From Areca catechu (taxonomy: Eukaryota > Streptophyta > Magnoliopsida > Arecales > Arecaceae): DNA of 64,000 nucleotides. This document shows, in pieces, positions 50,201-62,399 of this stretch. The notes beneath the pieces were generated by a model. That model was given only the letters and a program-made list of their open reading frames with translations, had not been told where the DNA came from and did no database searches. The translations under genes and the position numbers were made by a program. The stretch covers positions 20,160,315 to 20,224,314 of the forward strand of contig CM038040.1 of NCBI GenBank assembly GCA_021397845.1, given 5' to 3'. Position 1 is the stretch's first letter. Each line of letters starts with the position of its first letter.

Positions 50201-53200
50201 CTCGCTCGGCTTTCATTACCATGGGCTCCTTTTGACCCTTGTTTTTTAGGTCATAGTCTTTGGTGCCAAATATGGGACCATGATGAAGTAATCAAATTGA
50301 TCTATGCGAGCCTCCTTAATTTGTACATATGCAAATGGGTTAGGGAATGGGTCTTGTTTGGGTTCGATATAATTCAAGATCCCGAGCTCATCTGCAAGAT
50401 ATTGTAGATTTTGAGATTTATGTTAATTGAAAAGTTGCCATTTATGTAGGGAAGTGGCTAACATTTTGATTTGTCCTGCCTAACTAATGGCATTAAGAAT
50501 TTGGAATATATTTGATACTTTGTATCCGGTCTAAATGCAATGCACATCATATGTCTCGTCTACTTTGTTTGCATATATTATATGCTTGTCTTTGTCTACA
50601 TTCAAATTTTTTTGTCATTTGTCCTTAGATGTTGTACATCATGTAATTTGAGAGAGTATTTATTTAAGTATCGCTACCAATACAACAAAAATGATGATAA
50701 GTTTGAAAAATAAAACATCGGGCAAGGCTAATATTCACAAACATATCATCAATTAAAAGTTGGATTGGACTAAATTAGATGATTATATGCATTGATATGC
50801 ACGTATACATGCAAAATTTTGAAGTGCGGTGCTTATGTAAGATTTCAAAAATTCAAATAAAAAAATTATAGTTTATTAAATAAGATATTTGAAAATACTT
50901 GACTATCTTCTCGAATGTAGATCATAAAGGACACACATAGAGTTTTGCATGTGATATTTTTTTTGAATGATAAAAATTGTACGAAATATGATGCCTACTA
51001 ATTGTCTAAATTGGTTGCACGTCTTCGATATAAATTTGCCCTTTTAGAGGAGGTTTCAGATTCAAAATCCTTGATATTGCATGAAAAAAATTAACTATCA
51101 TCAACTCTTTATCTCACTTATGGCCCTATAAGATTCAAATTGAATCTATCATGAAAGGTAAGTCACAAATCTAGCCCCCAATATTTCAAGGCAGATTGGT
51201 AAACCGGAGCACCAAATTATCTATGGATGATTAAATAAGACAACGTTTAACATGCCGATAGGTATAAGACCAATAGATTAGACAAAATTTTGGAATAACT
51301 CATTTTATGTTGAATATTTCTTATAATAATATTGAATTCATATGACCAATTTGATGCCCCTCAGACAATGATTAACATGTCCATATTTAATTATTATTAC
51401 TAATTCTAATTCATAACAAGTCTAACGAACCTTGTTAATTCAAATTGAATAGCTATCTTTGGCATGTCAATGCTTGTGACAGATCAAAAGAAAGACAGCT
51501 TTTTGTTATTGTTTATGCTTCTCTTGTATCACTGGTTGCAGATAGAGAGCATTAACTAATAGGACAGTGATATTTACTAAAGAATAAGCTTCATTTTTTT
51601 TTTTTTTTTAAAGTTTCATTCAGGATCTCACTTCTTGATCAATCATGAAACCTTTCAAGTAACTACAGAGACATATCATAATCTAATGCAACTTGGATAT
51701 TCTACCTTGCTGACCCTAAACCAACCCAACCAATCTTATAAAAGCCCCTTTTTCTTTAACTTTTTTTTTTTTTTGGATCTTCACAAACACTATAAATCTG
51801 AATAATCGACTGCATGAGAACGCCAGGATTTATCAGCATTCATGCTGCATGGGACTGCATTCCTTTGCTGAACTCCATCATGATGCATTACTTCCCATGG
51901 AGGCACAAACTTTTACCCATTTTATTTGCTTAGAATATTGTTCTTTCTAGGTCTAGTTGGCCCAGGTTCTGCACTCTAAAACAAAATCATTACTGTAGAT
52001 GATGATGCTGATCCACATCAGAAAGTTTCAACCTGTCTTTGTAGACATGAGGAAGATGCTAACTAGTTGGGAAGGTCAATAATGGAGCCTGGAAAATAAA
52101 GACAAAAGACTCAGAAAAAAAGATGTCGTCTATGACCAGTGGGTGGTTATTATGGTAACTAAGGCATCCCATTTCAAATAAGGAGGTCATCAGTTGCTTA
52201 TTATATAAGCAGGTCCAGCCGGCATTTCTCAAGCTTTGACCTCTCAATTCAAAAAACATGTAGTTTGGCATGGCCACCATGATTAGAATTTGAGGCACCA
52301 AGTTTGAATTATAGACTAGAAGGTGGGTTCAAATACAAGTCTCTGATTTCCAAATGCTGGGGCCATTAGGCCCTATTTAGTTATGGCTTGGGAAGAGGCA
52401 GAAAATGGTAGAAGTTCAGAGAAGGTGAGGGTCTAAAGTTTGAAGGGCCAGACAAGTTGAAAACAACTTGGAATCTAGGAGATCTTCTAAGGCTCGATTT
52501 AGTCTTCGAAATGAGTATCACATGTCATACAACTGCAAGGCCAAGAAGAGTCAGATTATATGGCCTGTTCTTCAGAGATGAAAGCTTTAATCTCGAAGTA
52601 CAAAACTATATAGAATTGCAGTTTTCTTTTATACTTGATGTAGTTATGCCATAAGAATTCTCGCACGAAGATACCTCCTTTTTTCTATAATTTTAACATC
52701 AACATAATAAATTGTGCTACAAACACCAAACTTTCATGCTTTTTCAACAATTGAAGGTAATCGAAATACGATGGTGGAAGGTCAAGATAGACCAGAGCTC
52801 TGAATGTTGAAAATGAAGCTGCATGTACTGATTCTATGATGATGTGTTTTTATATCTTGAGCCAATTTATATGCATCTTATGTCGATCTAAAGAGACACG
52901 GTTACATATATAGAGGGACCTGGGTTAATCCAAAAAAAACATCTTTACAGAAAGAAAATAGCTCTTAGTCCACTTAAAAATTCTCTCTTTGGCAAGGCTA
53001 TCTGATCAGTTTTGTACCCATCAAATTGGAGTGAATTTTCTTTAAAAGAAACCTAGCATCTGCAGAAAGACACTTTATGGGCATTAGCAAATGGAAGGAC
53101 CTTCTTGCCATTGAGAAATGATAGGATTTTCTTTACCAATATGAAACTTTCTGAGAACCACCTGAAAAGGCATAGAAGAAATTAATCACTAATTTTCTTA

Positions 53201-53672
53201 TGGATCAATGTTCACTTGCAATTATCTGGAGCATTCAGACTGCATGGCATTGCCAAAAAGAATCAAACGGTTTCCAAAATATCAAAGAAAGTTGATGTGT
53301 TTGATGATTGATTGTCATGGATCTTCATAGATGCAGGAGACCCTTCATTCCAAGATGGTGCTTCCAATAGATGTCCAAAGCATTAGCAATATAAACAGAC
53401 CATGCTGCCACCAAAGAGGCTGTTGATATCTAGGGTACCAGAATATGCCCTTGTTGCCTTAACTAGTTAGCTCAAAACCCAGGGTTACCAGTAGAAATCC
53501 ACAAATGCAAATGATAAGAACAAAACACTAAAGCAATTCAGTTATAAACACAACTAGTAAGTGAAGATATGCAAAACATGTAGCATAACTTTTTTCCTTG
53601 ATTTATTACCAGCTTCTTTCTCTAACTTCTACCACATCTAGAACAACTGATGCTACAAAGTACAAACCATGA

Positions 53673-54011
53673 TCGCTTCTCCAAAATCTATGCTTTGGGG
53701 AATCCTATACTGACACACCGGTGTTTTGCACCATAAAGGATAGTACAGATCTGTCGAGAGATGGGCGATGGCCATCCATCTCCGATATAATTGACACGCC
53801 GCTCATCCAAGCATGCACCATCATCTGCAGTGCAAACCATGCACTGCAGAGGATCTCAGCTCGTGGTTCAAGTACTACTTGGGGGAGAAAAACTGAGAAT
53901 GCACTGCTTTGGTTAGGTGAGATCGAAGCCAATGGCTATGCTTACAGTTTCTCATCTTTTCTATCACCTGATCTCACTCAGGAGCTCGCTGTCAAGAATG
54001 TCAACTTTTGA
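53673..54011 (+). CDS. Unidentified possible terminal exon or exon fossil
   Basis: An open plus-strand frame reads TPVFCTIKDSTDLSRDGRWP then SISDIIDTPLIQACTIICSA, WGRKTENALLWLGEIEANG and ends at a stop after ELAVKNVNF. Its composition resembles folded protein rather than random AT-rich translation, and GC content rises locally. I do not recognise the family and find no neighbouring exon. The start and any splice site are unresolved. It may be chance, a last exon of an unseen gene, or a gene fragment. Confidence 0.25.
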   Translation, partial: SLLQNLCFGESYTDTPVFCTIKDSTDLSRDGRWPSISDIIDTPLIQACTIICSANHALQRISARGSSTTWGRKTENALLWLGEIEANGYAYSFSSFLSPDLTQELAVKNVNF

Positions 54012-54347
54012 TAAGTGCACTCTTTTCTTGTCTGCATAATTTCAGGAGTTCCTTTTTCTCTATTCATTAGTTTTGAGAACAATTTGAAACTTATCTTGCA
54101 ACTATAAACCAACAGGTGAAGGGGAGATGGCATGCCACTCAGACATGGCAAACAAGGCTAACATGCCACCCAACTTCTACACCTGCAAGCAAGCAGACGT
54201 CCTTAAACATAACTAATCTAACAACTCTTGATATATTACTAACTGAGACTGACAAACTGGAGGAGCCTTACCAACCACAAACACCAAGAAGTTATTCAGT
54301 AAATTTATATAGTGTTTGTTGATATTTGGGATGGTTTAATTGATTGG

Positions 54348-54549
54348 GTTACCAACGGTGCTCCATCACACCATTTGCCGATGAACATATATCTGCCTGA
54401 ACCAATTCACCCAACCATTACCAAATAAGAATGACATATAAAATTCCATGAATAGATAATGAATTTGGGTTACCATCTGTGCTCCGTCAGACCATTTGTC
54501 GATGGACAGATATCTGCCTCATCCAATTCACTCAACCAATACCGACAAA
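54348..54549. repeat. Diverged direct repeat of about 80 bases
   Basis: GGGTTACCAACGGTGCTCC and GGGTTACCATCTGTGCTCC begin two copies (about 54348-54425 and 54469-54546) that share GACCATTTG/ACACCATTTG, ATATCTGCCT and CCAATTCAC. About ten to twelve mismatches. Confidence 0.75.
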
Positions 54550-57500
54550 ATGGCCAGGCTTTTCACCTTAACAAAACAAAGAACAGACAAACTGCACAAA
54601 AGAAACAGAGCAAAATCATTAAAGACAAAATACATCAGTGGCTCCAAATCATCGATAAATTAGTGTTTATATGCACTAATCCCTGTAGAGTGTACAGAAA
54701 GTGCATACTCAAATTCCATAACCAGTTTCTACCTAAAAGGAGTCCCATAGCCAGTTGACCATACATTCTTCATGAGGCACCCCAAGGAGGCCAAAGTGCA
54801 TCCTAGGAGTTCCCAAGGACTAAGAAGACAACTCTGTGCTCTTCAACTAAATTTAGAAACATAACTAAAATTTCTTCCACTACCGGCCATTGACGGAAAG
54901 CACAAACTGCTATCACATGACTCCAGAGAAAAATGCATCACATATAAAACCAAAATCTACAATTACCTCAACAGGTTCATCATATTTAAATCTTCAATAC
55001 AAAGTAAAAACAATAAAGATGCACTTGAGAGGAGTAGCAAGCCAGATTCAACAAGCAGACAGTAATATCAAACCAATTATAAGGAACTTTCAAACTCCTT
55101 GACCTAGGAATTCAATTAATACATCTACCAGTGCCAAACCATGTGCTGAAGCATAAGGTCCCATATAACTATGAAGGCAGAGCATCTATTATCTATCAAA
55201 AACCTAAGATATGCTCGAAACTCAATCAAATAAGTTTGCAAAAAGTATATAAACAGAGTCACATAAACATAAATACTTTAAGAAGAAAGATTCACATTCT
55301 CGTCTCTGAGGATCAATTTGTGAGATCGGTATATACCATGCTAAGGAAGTGAAACTCCTTGCAGATTTCTAAAATGAGTCCTAGGATTGCATGATCAATC
55401 AAGTGAGAATACTTTGTCAAAGATAATAACAATCCAAAGGATCACACTTTAAATAATCTCAAGCCCATCTGCCACCAATGTCAAACTAAAAGCAGAGCAT
55501 AACCATATATTCTTCTCTCCCACACAATTTTTTTTATCTGCAGGTTTCCATTAGCATCCAATATATGCACCACATTCTTAGGTTAATACACAAGCATGAC
55601 TGCATGAGGTGGGTGCTGATTTCATGACATCCAGCAGAATTTGTAATCATTTAGGGATGCTAGGATCTTGATCAAAGTGGCATCTACAAATAACAACGAA
55701 AACAAGAGTGCAATATGACCAACTTGATAAGCATTTCAACATTCATTCATGCAAGATATTTTGCCTTCTTGATTGGCAGGAACTGCTTGAAAAAAGGTGC
55801 CAAGTACACTGTTGTTCAAGGACTGCCACCAACAGGATGACTACCACTAGCAATGGTGGTGGCACCACCAGATGACCAAAATGACATCAGGTGCACTGCA
55901 AGTGGGAACAACCAAAGTCACACTCACAATTTGCTTCTCCAAAACAAGATGCAAGATCTTAGAAGATGATATCCTAATGTCATCATCTCTTGTGCTGACT
56001 ACTTCGGTGCTCATCACACCATCATGACGAACCCAATACTCATGGATGCATCCAAGAAGCTGATTGTCCACTAATAATAAAATAATAATTATTATTCATT
56101 TAAACAATTTCTGGGTGTAGGCATATGCCTAATATGCACCAAGAACTATACTGAAATTACAAGGTGCAGGATGCAGTTCATCATGTGGCTGAAAAGAGAT
56201 GAACCCTACATAATGAAGAATAGATAGAATAGGAAAGAAGAAAGATGAAGAGAAGATGTCAGGAAATCTACCTCAACAAAATCAAAGTTAAAGAGTCGAT
56301 CATGAACAAAAGAATGCTAAACAATAAATAAATCATTCTCCATGGGTATCACTTTCCAGATGTTAAAGGTTTTTTTTTTTTTTTTTTCCTTTTTTGGTAG
56401 ATATTTCTTACTGTTTCTGTCTTTCAGCTACTAGTATAGGAATACAGGATTACTCATGCTTTAAAATAAAAACTATGACCTGGAGCTTGATTGGGAGACA
56501 ATGACACCTCAGTCATATTTAAGGGGAAAAAATCACCTATATTACAAAACAAATTTAAAGTATACACACAAAAAACTTACCATTTTCAAATAAACTTCCT
56601 TCTGTTAATCCAGTGGGATGATATCTAAGCAACGTGTTTCATCCAGTCCTTGAGGACATATTCCAATTGTGAGGTCACTAGTTAACAATCATCCACATCC
56701 ATGAATTATTTTCAAAAAATTGCATCAAGTATGCAGTCTTATAAATTCATTCTGAAGAAATGAGAATCATATTGACAGGAAGATACATCAAACAATTCAG
56801 TTTAGGATCAATATTTCCAACATTCACAGCATTATCTTCTTTCACCACATTCCCATGGAACTGACAATATGAATAATTTATAAAGTATAGTGCATAAAAC
56901 CTTCACAACATGACTTTTGCAGGACCTATTTTTTCAGACTGATTCAAGTTTGATAAATTTAGTTAGATAAAAGAACAGAAAGTAGACTTTAAGTAATATG
57001 TTGATCCATGTGATCCATCATTAGAATCATTCTTTTGGTATATTTCGACAATGGACTAATTGTCGTAAGCCCAATTATGTGACATCTTTTACACATCCAG
57101 CCTGCCAGTCATTTTATTGCTCAGTATCTTTCAGTGGTTAGTTCTACTTAGGCACCGCATTATTTAGACCCAAACTAACCTAACATAACCTAATTAAATC
57201 ATAAGGTCACTCAGAATAGGGATCTTTCCCTCAGATGTGTGGGCAACATTAATAGTTAGGGCCTTCCATGAGTGCAGCTCCGAAAAGTGATTTTCGCCTC
57301 CTCTCTCTGTCTCAAGCAAGCAATTTCATAGGCCCACAAATGGCAAACTCTTCATTTTGCCAACAGTAATGTGTTTCTTATAACCCCAGTCCATAAGTAA
57401 CAGAGAAAAATAGTTACCAAGACCTATGCAATGATAAAATGATGAAATATAATCCATGCACCATAACCTACTCTTTGTCTAATCCAATGTCTAGGTCTGA

Positions 57501-58612
57501 TACAATCTAAAACCTACATAAAGGAGAAAGAAAAGAACAAAATTATAACATAGCCCTGCTCAACTCTTCATAGTGCAAATGAAGCACAAACATACCAAGA
57601 GAAGAAATAAGAAACACAGAACACAATAATATCAGTTTAAAAAGATATATTGATTGAACAATGTCTGCAGAAAAAGAAAGGGACAGGGAGGAGTGGAGAG
57701 GGTTCCATCTAACATTTTCAACTGATCATTACGATGATACTGCAACAAAATTTTCACAATATTAAATCTTAAGAGAAATATATCTAATAATTTGATCATA
57801 CTTGGTTAAACTTTTCTAACATTTGTCATTTCCTTCGCTATTGTATCCTTAAGTGAAGAAACGGGAAGAAAAGAAAAGTTCTCAGATTCATTTAGCATTC
57901 TTCTCTCAAGGCACTTCTTGAATTTTTCAAGAAAACACTTCTATGTGCAAGCCTAGCAGAAAGGCAGAGCTTAAAGCATCAACTAACGTATAACACCAAA
58001 GTTCAAGCAACAGACTTAAGCATTATCCTTTCCTTTTTGTCTCCCTCCTCTCCATCATCTTATCATCAACACTTAGGGATGTGGTTGAGCAATATGATCT
58101 TCCACAATCAAGACTTTTATTTTTCCAGTTTTTTATTTAAAAAAGTTCTCTTATGGTTACTAAAAAGCAAGGGTATTTCCAAGTACTCTAATTAATGGGC
58201 TGAAAACTGAATCACATTGAATATTGGGACAAATTAAATCATGTAATTAAAGTACAATTCTAAGATATGAGTTTTTACGTGATCTCAAATTGATTGACTT
58301 CCTACATGTTCAGAAATCTAGTAGGTTATAACCATCTTTTCAATATCCATATTTAACAAATATAATATGCTGATATAGAGATCAGACCACCACAACAAGC
58401 AAAATCACAAAACCTTTAACCTACACTAGAATCAGGAATGCCTTCACTTCATACTAAACTTCTTAAAAAGTTAACCAATTTTCAAAATAATAATTTGATT
58501 GCTAAGCTTTCTTTCAAACAATTGATGCTAAAAAGGTTACTTAGATACCTGAATTGAATTTATCTTTCATCCAACTGTTAATAGATAGATTCAAAGAAAA
58601 ACTTTTTACAAG

Positions 58613-59195
58613 TGTTGCCACCGAATCATCCACGGTTGACATCGGGCATCCCGCTCGCGCTTCCGATCCTGTTCCCGGACGCGGATTGGATACCTGCAAA
58701 TGACCCCGAACCGGATTTCCGGCGGGGGACACTCCGACACTCAAGTCAGTGGGCGGTCTAGGCATCAACAGAATGGAGAATTCAAGAATAGCATAAATGG
58801 AAAAGAGAGTGAGTAGAGTGGAATGGCCTTAGACCTTGCTTACCCTTGGAGTGTCCCCTCTTACCCTATTTATAGAGGTTGTAATAACCAAATATAGTTG
58901 AAGTGGTTGTAACTGAATAACTGAATAACCGAATGTGGTTGTAACTGAATAACCAAATAACCGAATATGATTGTAACCGAATAACCAAATAACCGAATAT
59001 GGTCGTAACCAAATAACAGAATAACCGAAATGGTTGTAATCGAATAACAGAATAACCGAAGTAGTTGTAACAGAATAACCGAAGCGGTTGGCCTTAGTGG
59101 GCTTTGGACCTTTATGGGCCTTGATGGGCCTTGATGGGCCTTGAGACTTTATGGGCCTTGGGCCTTTATCAAGACTGGATGCGAGGGATATAACA
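58613..59195 (-). repeat. 3' LTR of the gene-carrying element
   Basis: 583 bases, same ends as the other LTR. It is longer because its array of TAACCGAATAACC-type words (about 58905-59090) has more units. Confidence 0.9.
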
Positions 59196-59212
59196 CAGCC
59201 CCCCACTCCCGA
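59196..59212 (-). other. Polypurine tract of the gene-carrying element
   Basis: Minus-strand CTCGGGAGTGGGGGGCTG abuts the LTR start TGTTATATCCC. It fixes the element's orientation. Confidence 0.75.
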
Positions 59213-59317
59213 GTTGAAAAATGTTGCTAGTGAACTACTATGACTTCATTTTTAGTGAAGGGAGTAATAAATAATAGTCTTTGCACTTTGTCAGTTGGCC
59301 AATTAGATCTGTCTTTG

Positions 59318-59423
59318 ATTGATAGTGATAGAGAATAAGATAGACAAGTCAGATCATCAATAAGCTGCTGATTGATAGTGATAGAGAATAAGATAGACAA
59401 GTCAGATCATCAATAAGCTGCTG
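59318..59423 (-). repeat. Exact 53-bp tandem duplication
   Basis: 59318-59370 and 59371-59423 are identical (ATTGATAGTGATAGAGAATA...AAGCTGCTG), so the duplication is recent or recently homogenised. Confidence 0.92.
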
Positions 59424-59606
59424 AGTAATATATGTTGATTAGATGCACTTTGGTGTGTCGCTGGATTTGCCGCAAGATAGACCATGTAGGTCATCCCTGA
59501 ATAAAGATTGGACCATTTTGGCACTTCATCAAATAGTAGTGTAAACCATATGGATCATTTCTGAGTTTTTGATAGAGAATAAGACATGCTTATCATGCAC
59601 ACCTCC

Positions 59607-59880
59607 GCATTTCGTAAGGTAAATCACGTAGATCATCCTTATGCCTTTTGATTAAGATAGGTTGTTCAGGTCCAACTCGGCATTTCGTAAGGTAGATAAC
59701 GTAGATCATCCTTATGCCTTTTGATTAAGATAGGCTGTTCAGGCCCAACTCGGCACTTCGTAAAGTAGATCACGGAGATCATCTTTATGCCTTTTAATTA
59801 AGATAGGCTGTTCAGGCCCAACTTGGTACTTCGTAGGGTAGATCACGTAGATTATTCTTATGCCTTTGATAGAGAATAAG
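59607..59880 (-). repeat. 73-bp tandem array
   Basis: Units start at 59607, 59680, 59753 and 59826 (GCATTTCGTAAGGTAGAT... type), spaced exactly 73 bases; the last is partial. Confidence 0.9.
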
Positions 59881-60021
59881 ATAGGCTTCAGTAGGCCTTT
59901 CCATGGGCTTCAGTGGGCCCTGATAAGATAGGCTTTTGGTGAGCCTTTCCATGGGCTTCAATGGGCTCTAATAAGATAGGCTTTTGGTGAGCCTTTCCTT
60001 GGGCTTCAGTGGGCCCTGATA
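59878..60021 (-). repeat. 47-48-bp tandem array
   Basis: Three units around AAGATAGGCTTTTGGTGAGC and CCATGGGCTTCAATGGGC. Confidence 0.85.
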
Positions 60022-60029
60022 AAATACTG

Positions 60030-60204
60030 ACCATTTAAGAAGATATCGACCTTCAAGAAAATATCGGCCATTAAGAAGATATCGGCCTTTAAGAAGAGAT
60101 CGGTTATTAAGAGGATATCGAGCCTTCAAGAAAGAAATCGGCCATTAAAAAGATATCAGCCTTCAAGAAAATATCAGCCTTAAAGAAAATATCGGCCTTT
60201 AGAG
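60030..60204 (-). repeat. ~18-bp tandem array
   Basis: About nine variable units of the type AAGATATCGGCCTTCAAG. First of four arrays in the 3' part of the element. Confidence 0.85.
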
Positions 60205-60209
60205 GTTTC

Positions 60210-60345
60210 TGCAAAACAAAATCCTGACCGAGATTCCTCCAGTAGGAGACACTCCACTGTTCAAGTCAGTAAAGTTCGAATAATAAATTGGAGAACTCAT
60301 TAATAAATGAAAGAGATCAGAGTGACATGATGGTTTACCTCGGAG
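60210..60345 (-). repeat. LTR U5-like scrap inside the element
   Basis: On the minus strand it reads TGACTTGAACAGTGGAGTGT, then CTCCTACTGGA and TTTTGCAG, matching in order the R-U5 part of the flanking LTRs (TGACTTGAGTGTCGGAGTGT, CCCCGCCGGA, TTTGCAGG) but much more diverged. It sits directly after the truncated end of the hnRNP copy. Confidence 0.6.
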
Positions 60346-60371
60346 GCTCCTCATACCTTTTTTCAGGCTGT

Positions 60372-61197
60372 CTAGTCATTGGATTTCTTGATTCCAACAA
60401 GTCCTCCATATCCAGTTATAGCGCTTCCATAGCCACCAACACCATAACCTCCATATCCAGGTGTACCATAGCCTGTTGAACCATATCGTGGGTAACCACC
60501 ACCAGCTGCTAGTGGTTGCATATACCTACCAGTATCAGCTCTATCATAGGAACTCATATTGACACCAGAAGCACTGTTGTTTTGATAAGGCCCTCCAGCT
60601 ATTGGATGGCCACCACCATTGCTAGGGTTTGCATCCTTTGGGAGTGCACGCTTGACCTCCACAAGTTTTCCATTGAGCTCATGGAAAGTCTTGTGTAGCA
60701 CTCGATCAACAGCATCTTCTGAACTGAAAGAGATAAAACCAAACCCTCAGGGGCGCTGTGTTTTGGTCATACATAACCACAACATCAGTCACATCTCCAT
60801 GGCCCTGAAAGTACTGACGGAATGCTTCTTCTGTTAATGTTGGGGGCAGCCCTCCTACAAATATCTTCTTAGTCCTAAAGTTACCGCCACTAACATGTCC
60901 TTCTCCAGTTCTGCCAATAGCAGGGTTTCCAGATTTGGATGCCTGCTGTTCCTTTCTTGAGAGAGTCCTTTTTGCTTCCACCGCCCGGCCATCGATAGTG
61001 TGACTGTGCTGGAGGACGCGGTCGAGGATGGAGGGATCGACGAAGACAACGAAGCCGAAACCCCGGGGTCGGCCCGTCATCTTGTCCCTCATGATCGCAG
61101 TTTCCAGGACCTCCCCATACTTGGAGAAGTACTCCATCTCCTCCGTCATCTCCCATAAAATCCCCCTGATGAACAGCTTCCCCTGATCAGAATCCAT
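60372..61197 (-). pseudogene. Intronless, frameshifted copy of a plant hnRNP (two-RRM) gene
   Basis: Begins MDSDQGKLFIRG and encodes RRM1 (RNP1 RGFGFVVF kept; RNP2 LFIRGI with Arg for the usual Gly), a linker, then RRM2 (KIFVGGLPPTLTEEAF). At about 60735-60760 RRM2's RNP1 is destroyed: the frame shifts after MYDQNTA and reaches a stop at 60706, and an in-register TGA lies at the same place. The family resumes in another frame at RVLHKTFHELNGKLVEVKRA and runs into a shortened Gly/Tyr-rich tail ending at 60372. Helix 1 of RRM1 is also about two residues short. Known genes of this family (hnRNP1/Musashi-like RNA-binding proteins) have introns; none is seen here, so this is a retrocopy. Confidence 0.9.
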
Positions 61198-61870
61198 CGT
61201 TCCTTTTTATTCCTTCTCTCTCCTCTCAGATATTAGGCATGGGGCTTCAGATCCAAGTGCCAGAGGAGCACGTCTCCGCTAGCTCTCCCGTGGTGCCGGC
61301 AAGTAAGAAGCGCGCGAGGGACTGACGCCGGAAGCTCGAAGAGGGACGGCGATGTGGCAGATGAAGGGCGGTCGGGAGACGATGGTTGCATATGAGGGAC
61401 TGACGCCAGATCTTTTGCCAGATCTGGTGGTGGATCTCGCCGGCGGAAGATCCTTGGGGTCGACGGCGAAATAATGGCCGGGGACGTTATGGACACCCGC
61501 CGAGGACATCGGCACCTTCACGGGAGGAGCTCGCCGATGGCTCGGCCTCTTCACGATCGGATCGATGGCCACAAGTGTCGGATTGGCACCCTTAGCAACC
61601 GATCTCTACCACTAGGAAGGCCGACGGGTTTCTCGGCAACCGATCTCTGCCATTGCTGCCGCCGCCTTTGACTTTTTCTCCATTCTGGATAAGCTCATCT
61701 TGGATCTGATCGTGGCTGCTTTGATTTTGTTAGGTAGATCAATTTTGAAGTGGCGGTGACGGTGAGCAGATTCTTTGAAATAGGTAGATCCCGGTGAGGC
61801 TCCGAAAGGTGGAGATCTGCATGGGCGGCGTTCTCCTCGCCGTCGGCCTGGCCCTTCTTGACGAGGCGGA
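61198..61870 (-). other. Interior segment between the two captured genes
   Basis: GC-rich for most of its length. The word GAGATCGGTTGC occurs twice (about 61595-61650). The last ~40 bases before 61197 look like a 5' leader (CTCTCCTCTC on the plus strand) and may have come with the hnRNP transcript. No protein recognised. Confidence 0.4.
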
Positions 61871-62017
61871 GAGGGGGATCTCGAAGCCCATGTCGGTGAA
61901 CAGGGCATCGCTGTCCACCCACCAGATCCACTCCACCTCCGGGTTGGAGAGCATCAGGCAGCGGATCAGCGAGAGCTTGGCCCAGCACACGGCGAGCTCT
62001 CGGTCCAAGTGGATCTC
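61871..62017 (-). pseudogene. Xyloglucan 6-xylosyltransferase (GT34) gene fragment
   Basis: The minus-strand frame reads EIHLDRELAVCWAKLSLIRC then LMLSNPEVEWIWWVDSDALF and TDMGFEIPL, the core of plant XXT proteins with the DSD (DXD-type) metal/UDP-sugar site. Intact family members are about 450-510 residues and transfer xylose to the glucan backbone of xyloglucan in the Golgi. Here only about 49 residues match; downstream the frame leaves the family at SASSRRAR, and upstream nothing matches. XXT3/5-like by wording. Non-functional. Confidence 0.82.
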
Positions 62018-62399
62018 CCTCGCCCGCTTCGAGTTCTCCAATGACACCGACGCCGACCTTCGTAGGCCCTGGATCATCCTCACCGGCAGATCCTGCCCTC
62101 CCTTCTCACACGAGCGAGGCTACCATCGCCTGTGCCGTAGATCAGCTTCCCTGGGTCTTCTCCTTTCGCTTCCATTTTTTTTTTTGGCCATATCGGCTTG
62201 GATCTGGGGAGCTCAACAAAACCTCTTCTTCCGGCTGCCGGAGGAAGCGTCACTGGTCGGATTCCGCCAGAGGATCCCATCGGCTGCGCTGCTGCCGGTG
62301 GCTGTTGGCATCCGCCTCACCACCGGAGCAGTCCAGGTTTGCTCCTTCCTCTTGCTTTTTTTTTTTTTAGAATTCTCCTTCTCAACGAAGAACAACGTC
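62018..62399 (-). other. GC-rich interior segment of unknown origin
   Basis: Between the primer site and the xylosyltransferase fragment. The minus-strand frame reads REIHLDREL only at its far end; the rest shows no family I recognise. It may hold further captured host sequence. Confidence 0.35.

Larger units (their letters stand above)
50201..58607. other. Long AT-rich stretch without a recognised gene
   Basis: 8.4 kb with no protein family I can name. It holds poly-T runs near 51.6, 51.76 and 56.37 kb, an ~80-base direct repeat at 54.35-54.55 kb and one open frame that looks better than random at 53.67-54.01 kb. It may be intronic to a gene outside the window, but I see no exon to prove that. 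Confidence 0.5.

Noticed and set aside
59318..60204. A CRISPR array, suggested by short regular repeats
   Set aside because: The units are contiguous tandem repeats without unique spacers, inside a plant LTR element.
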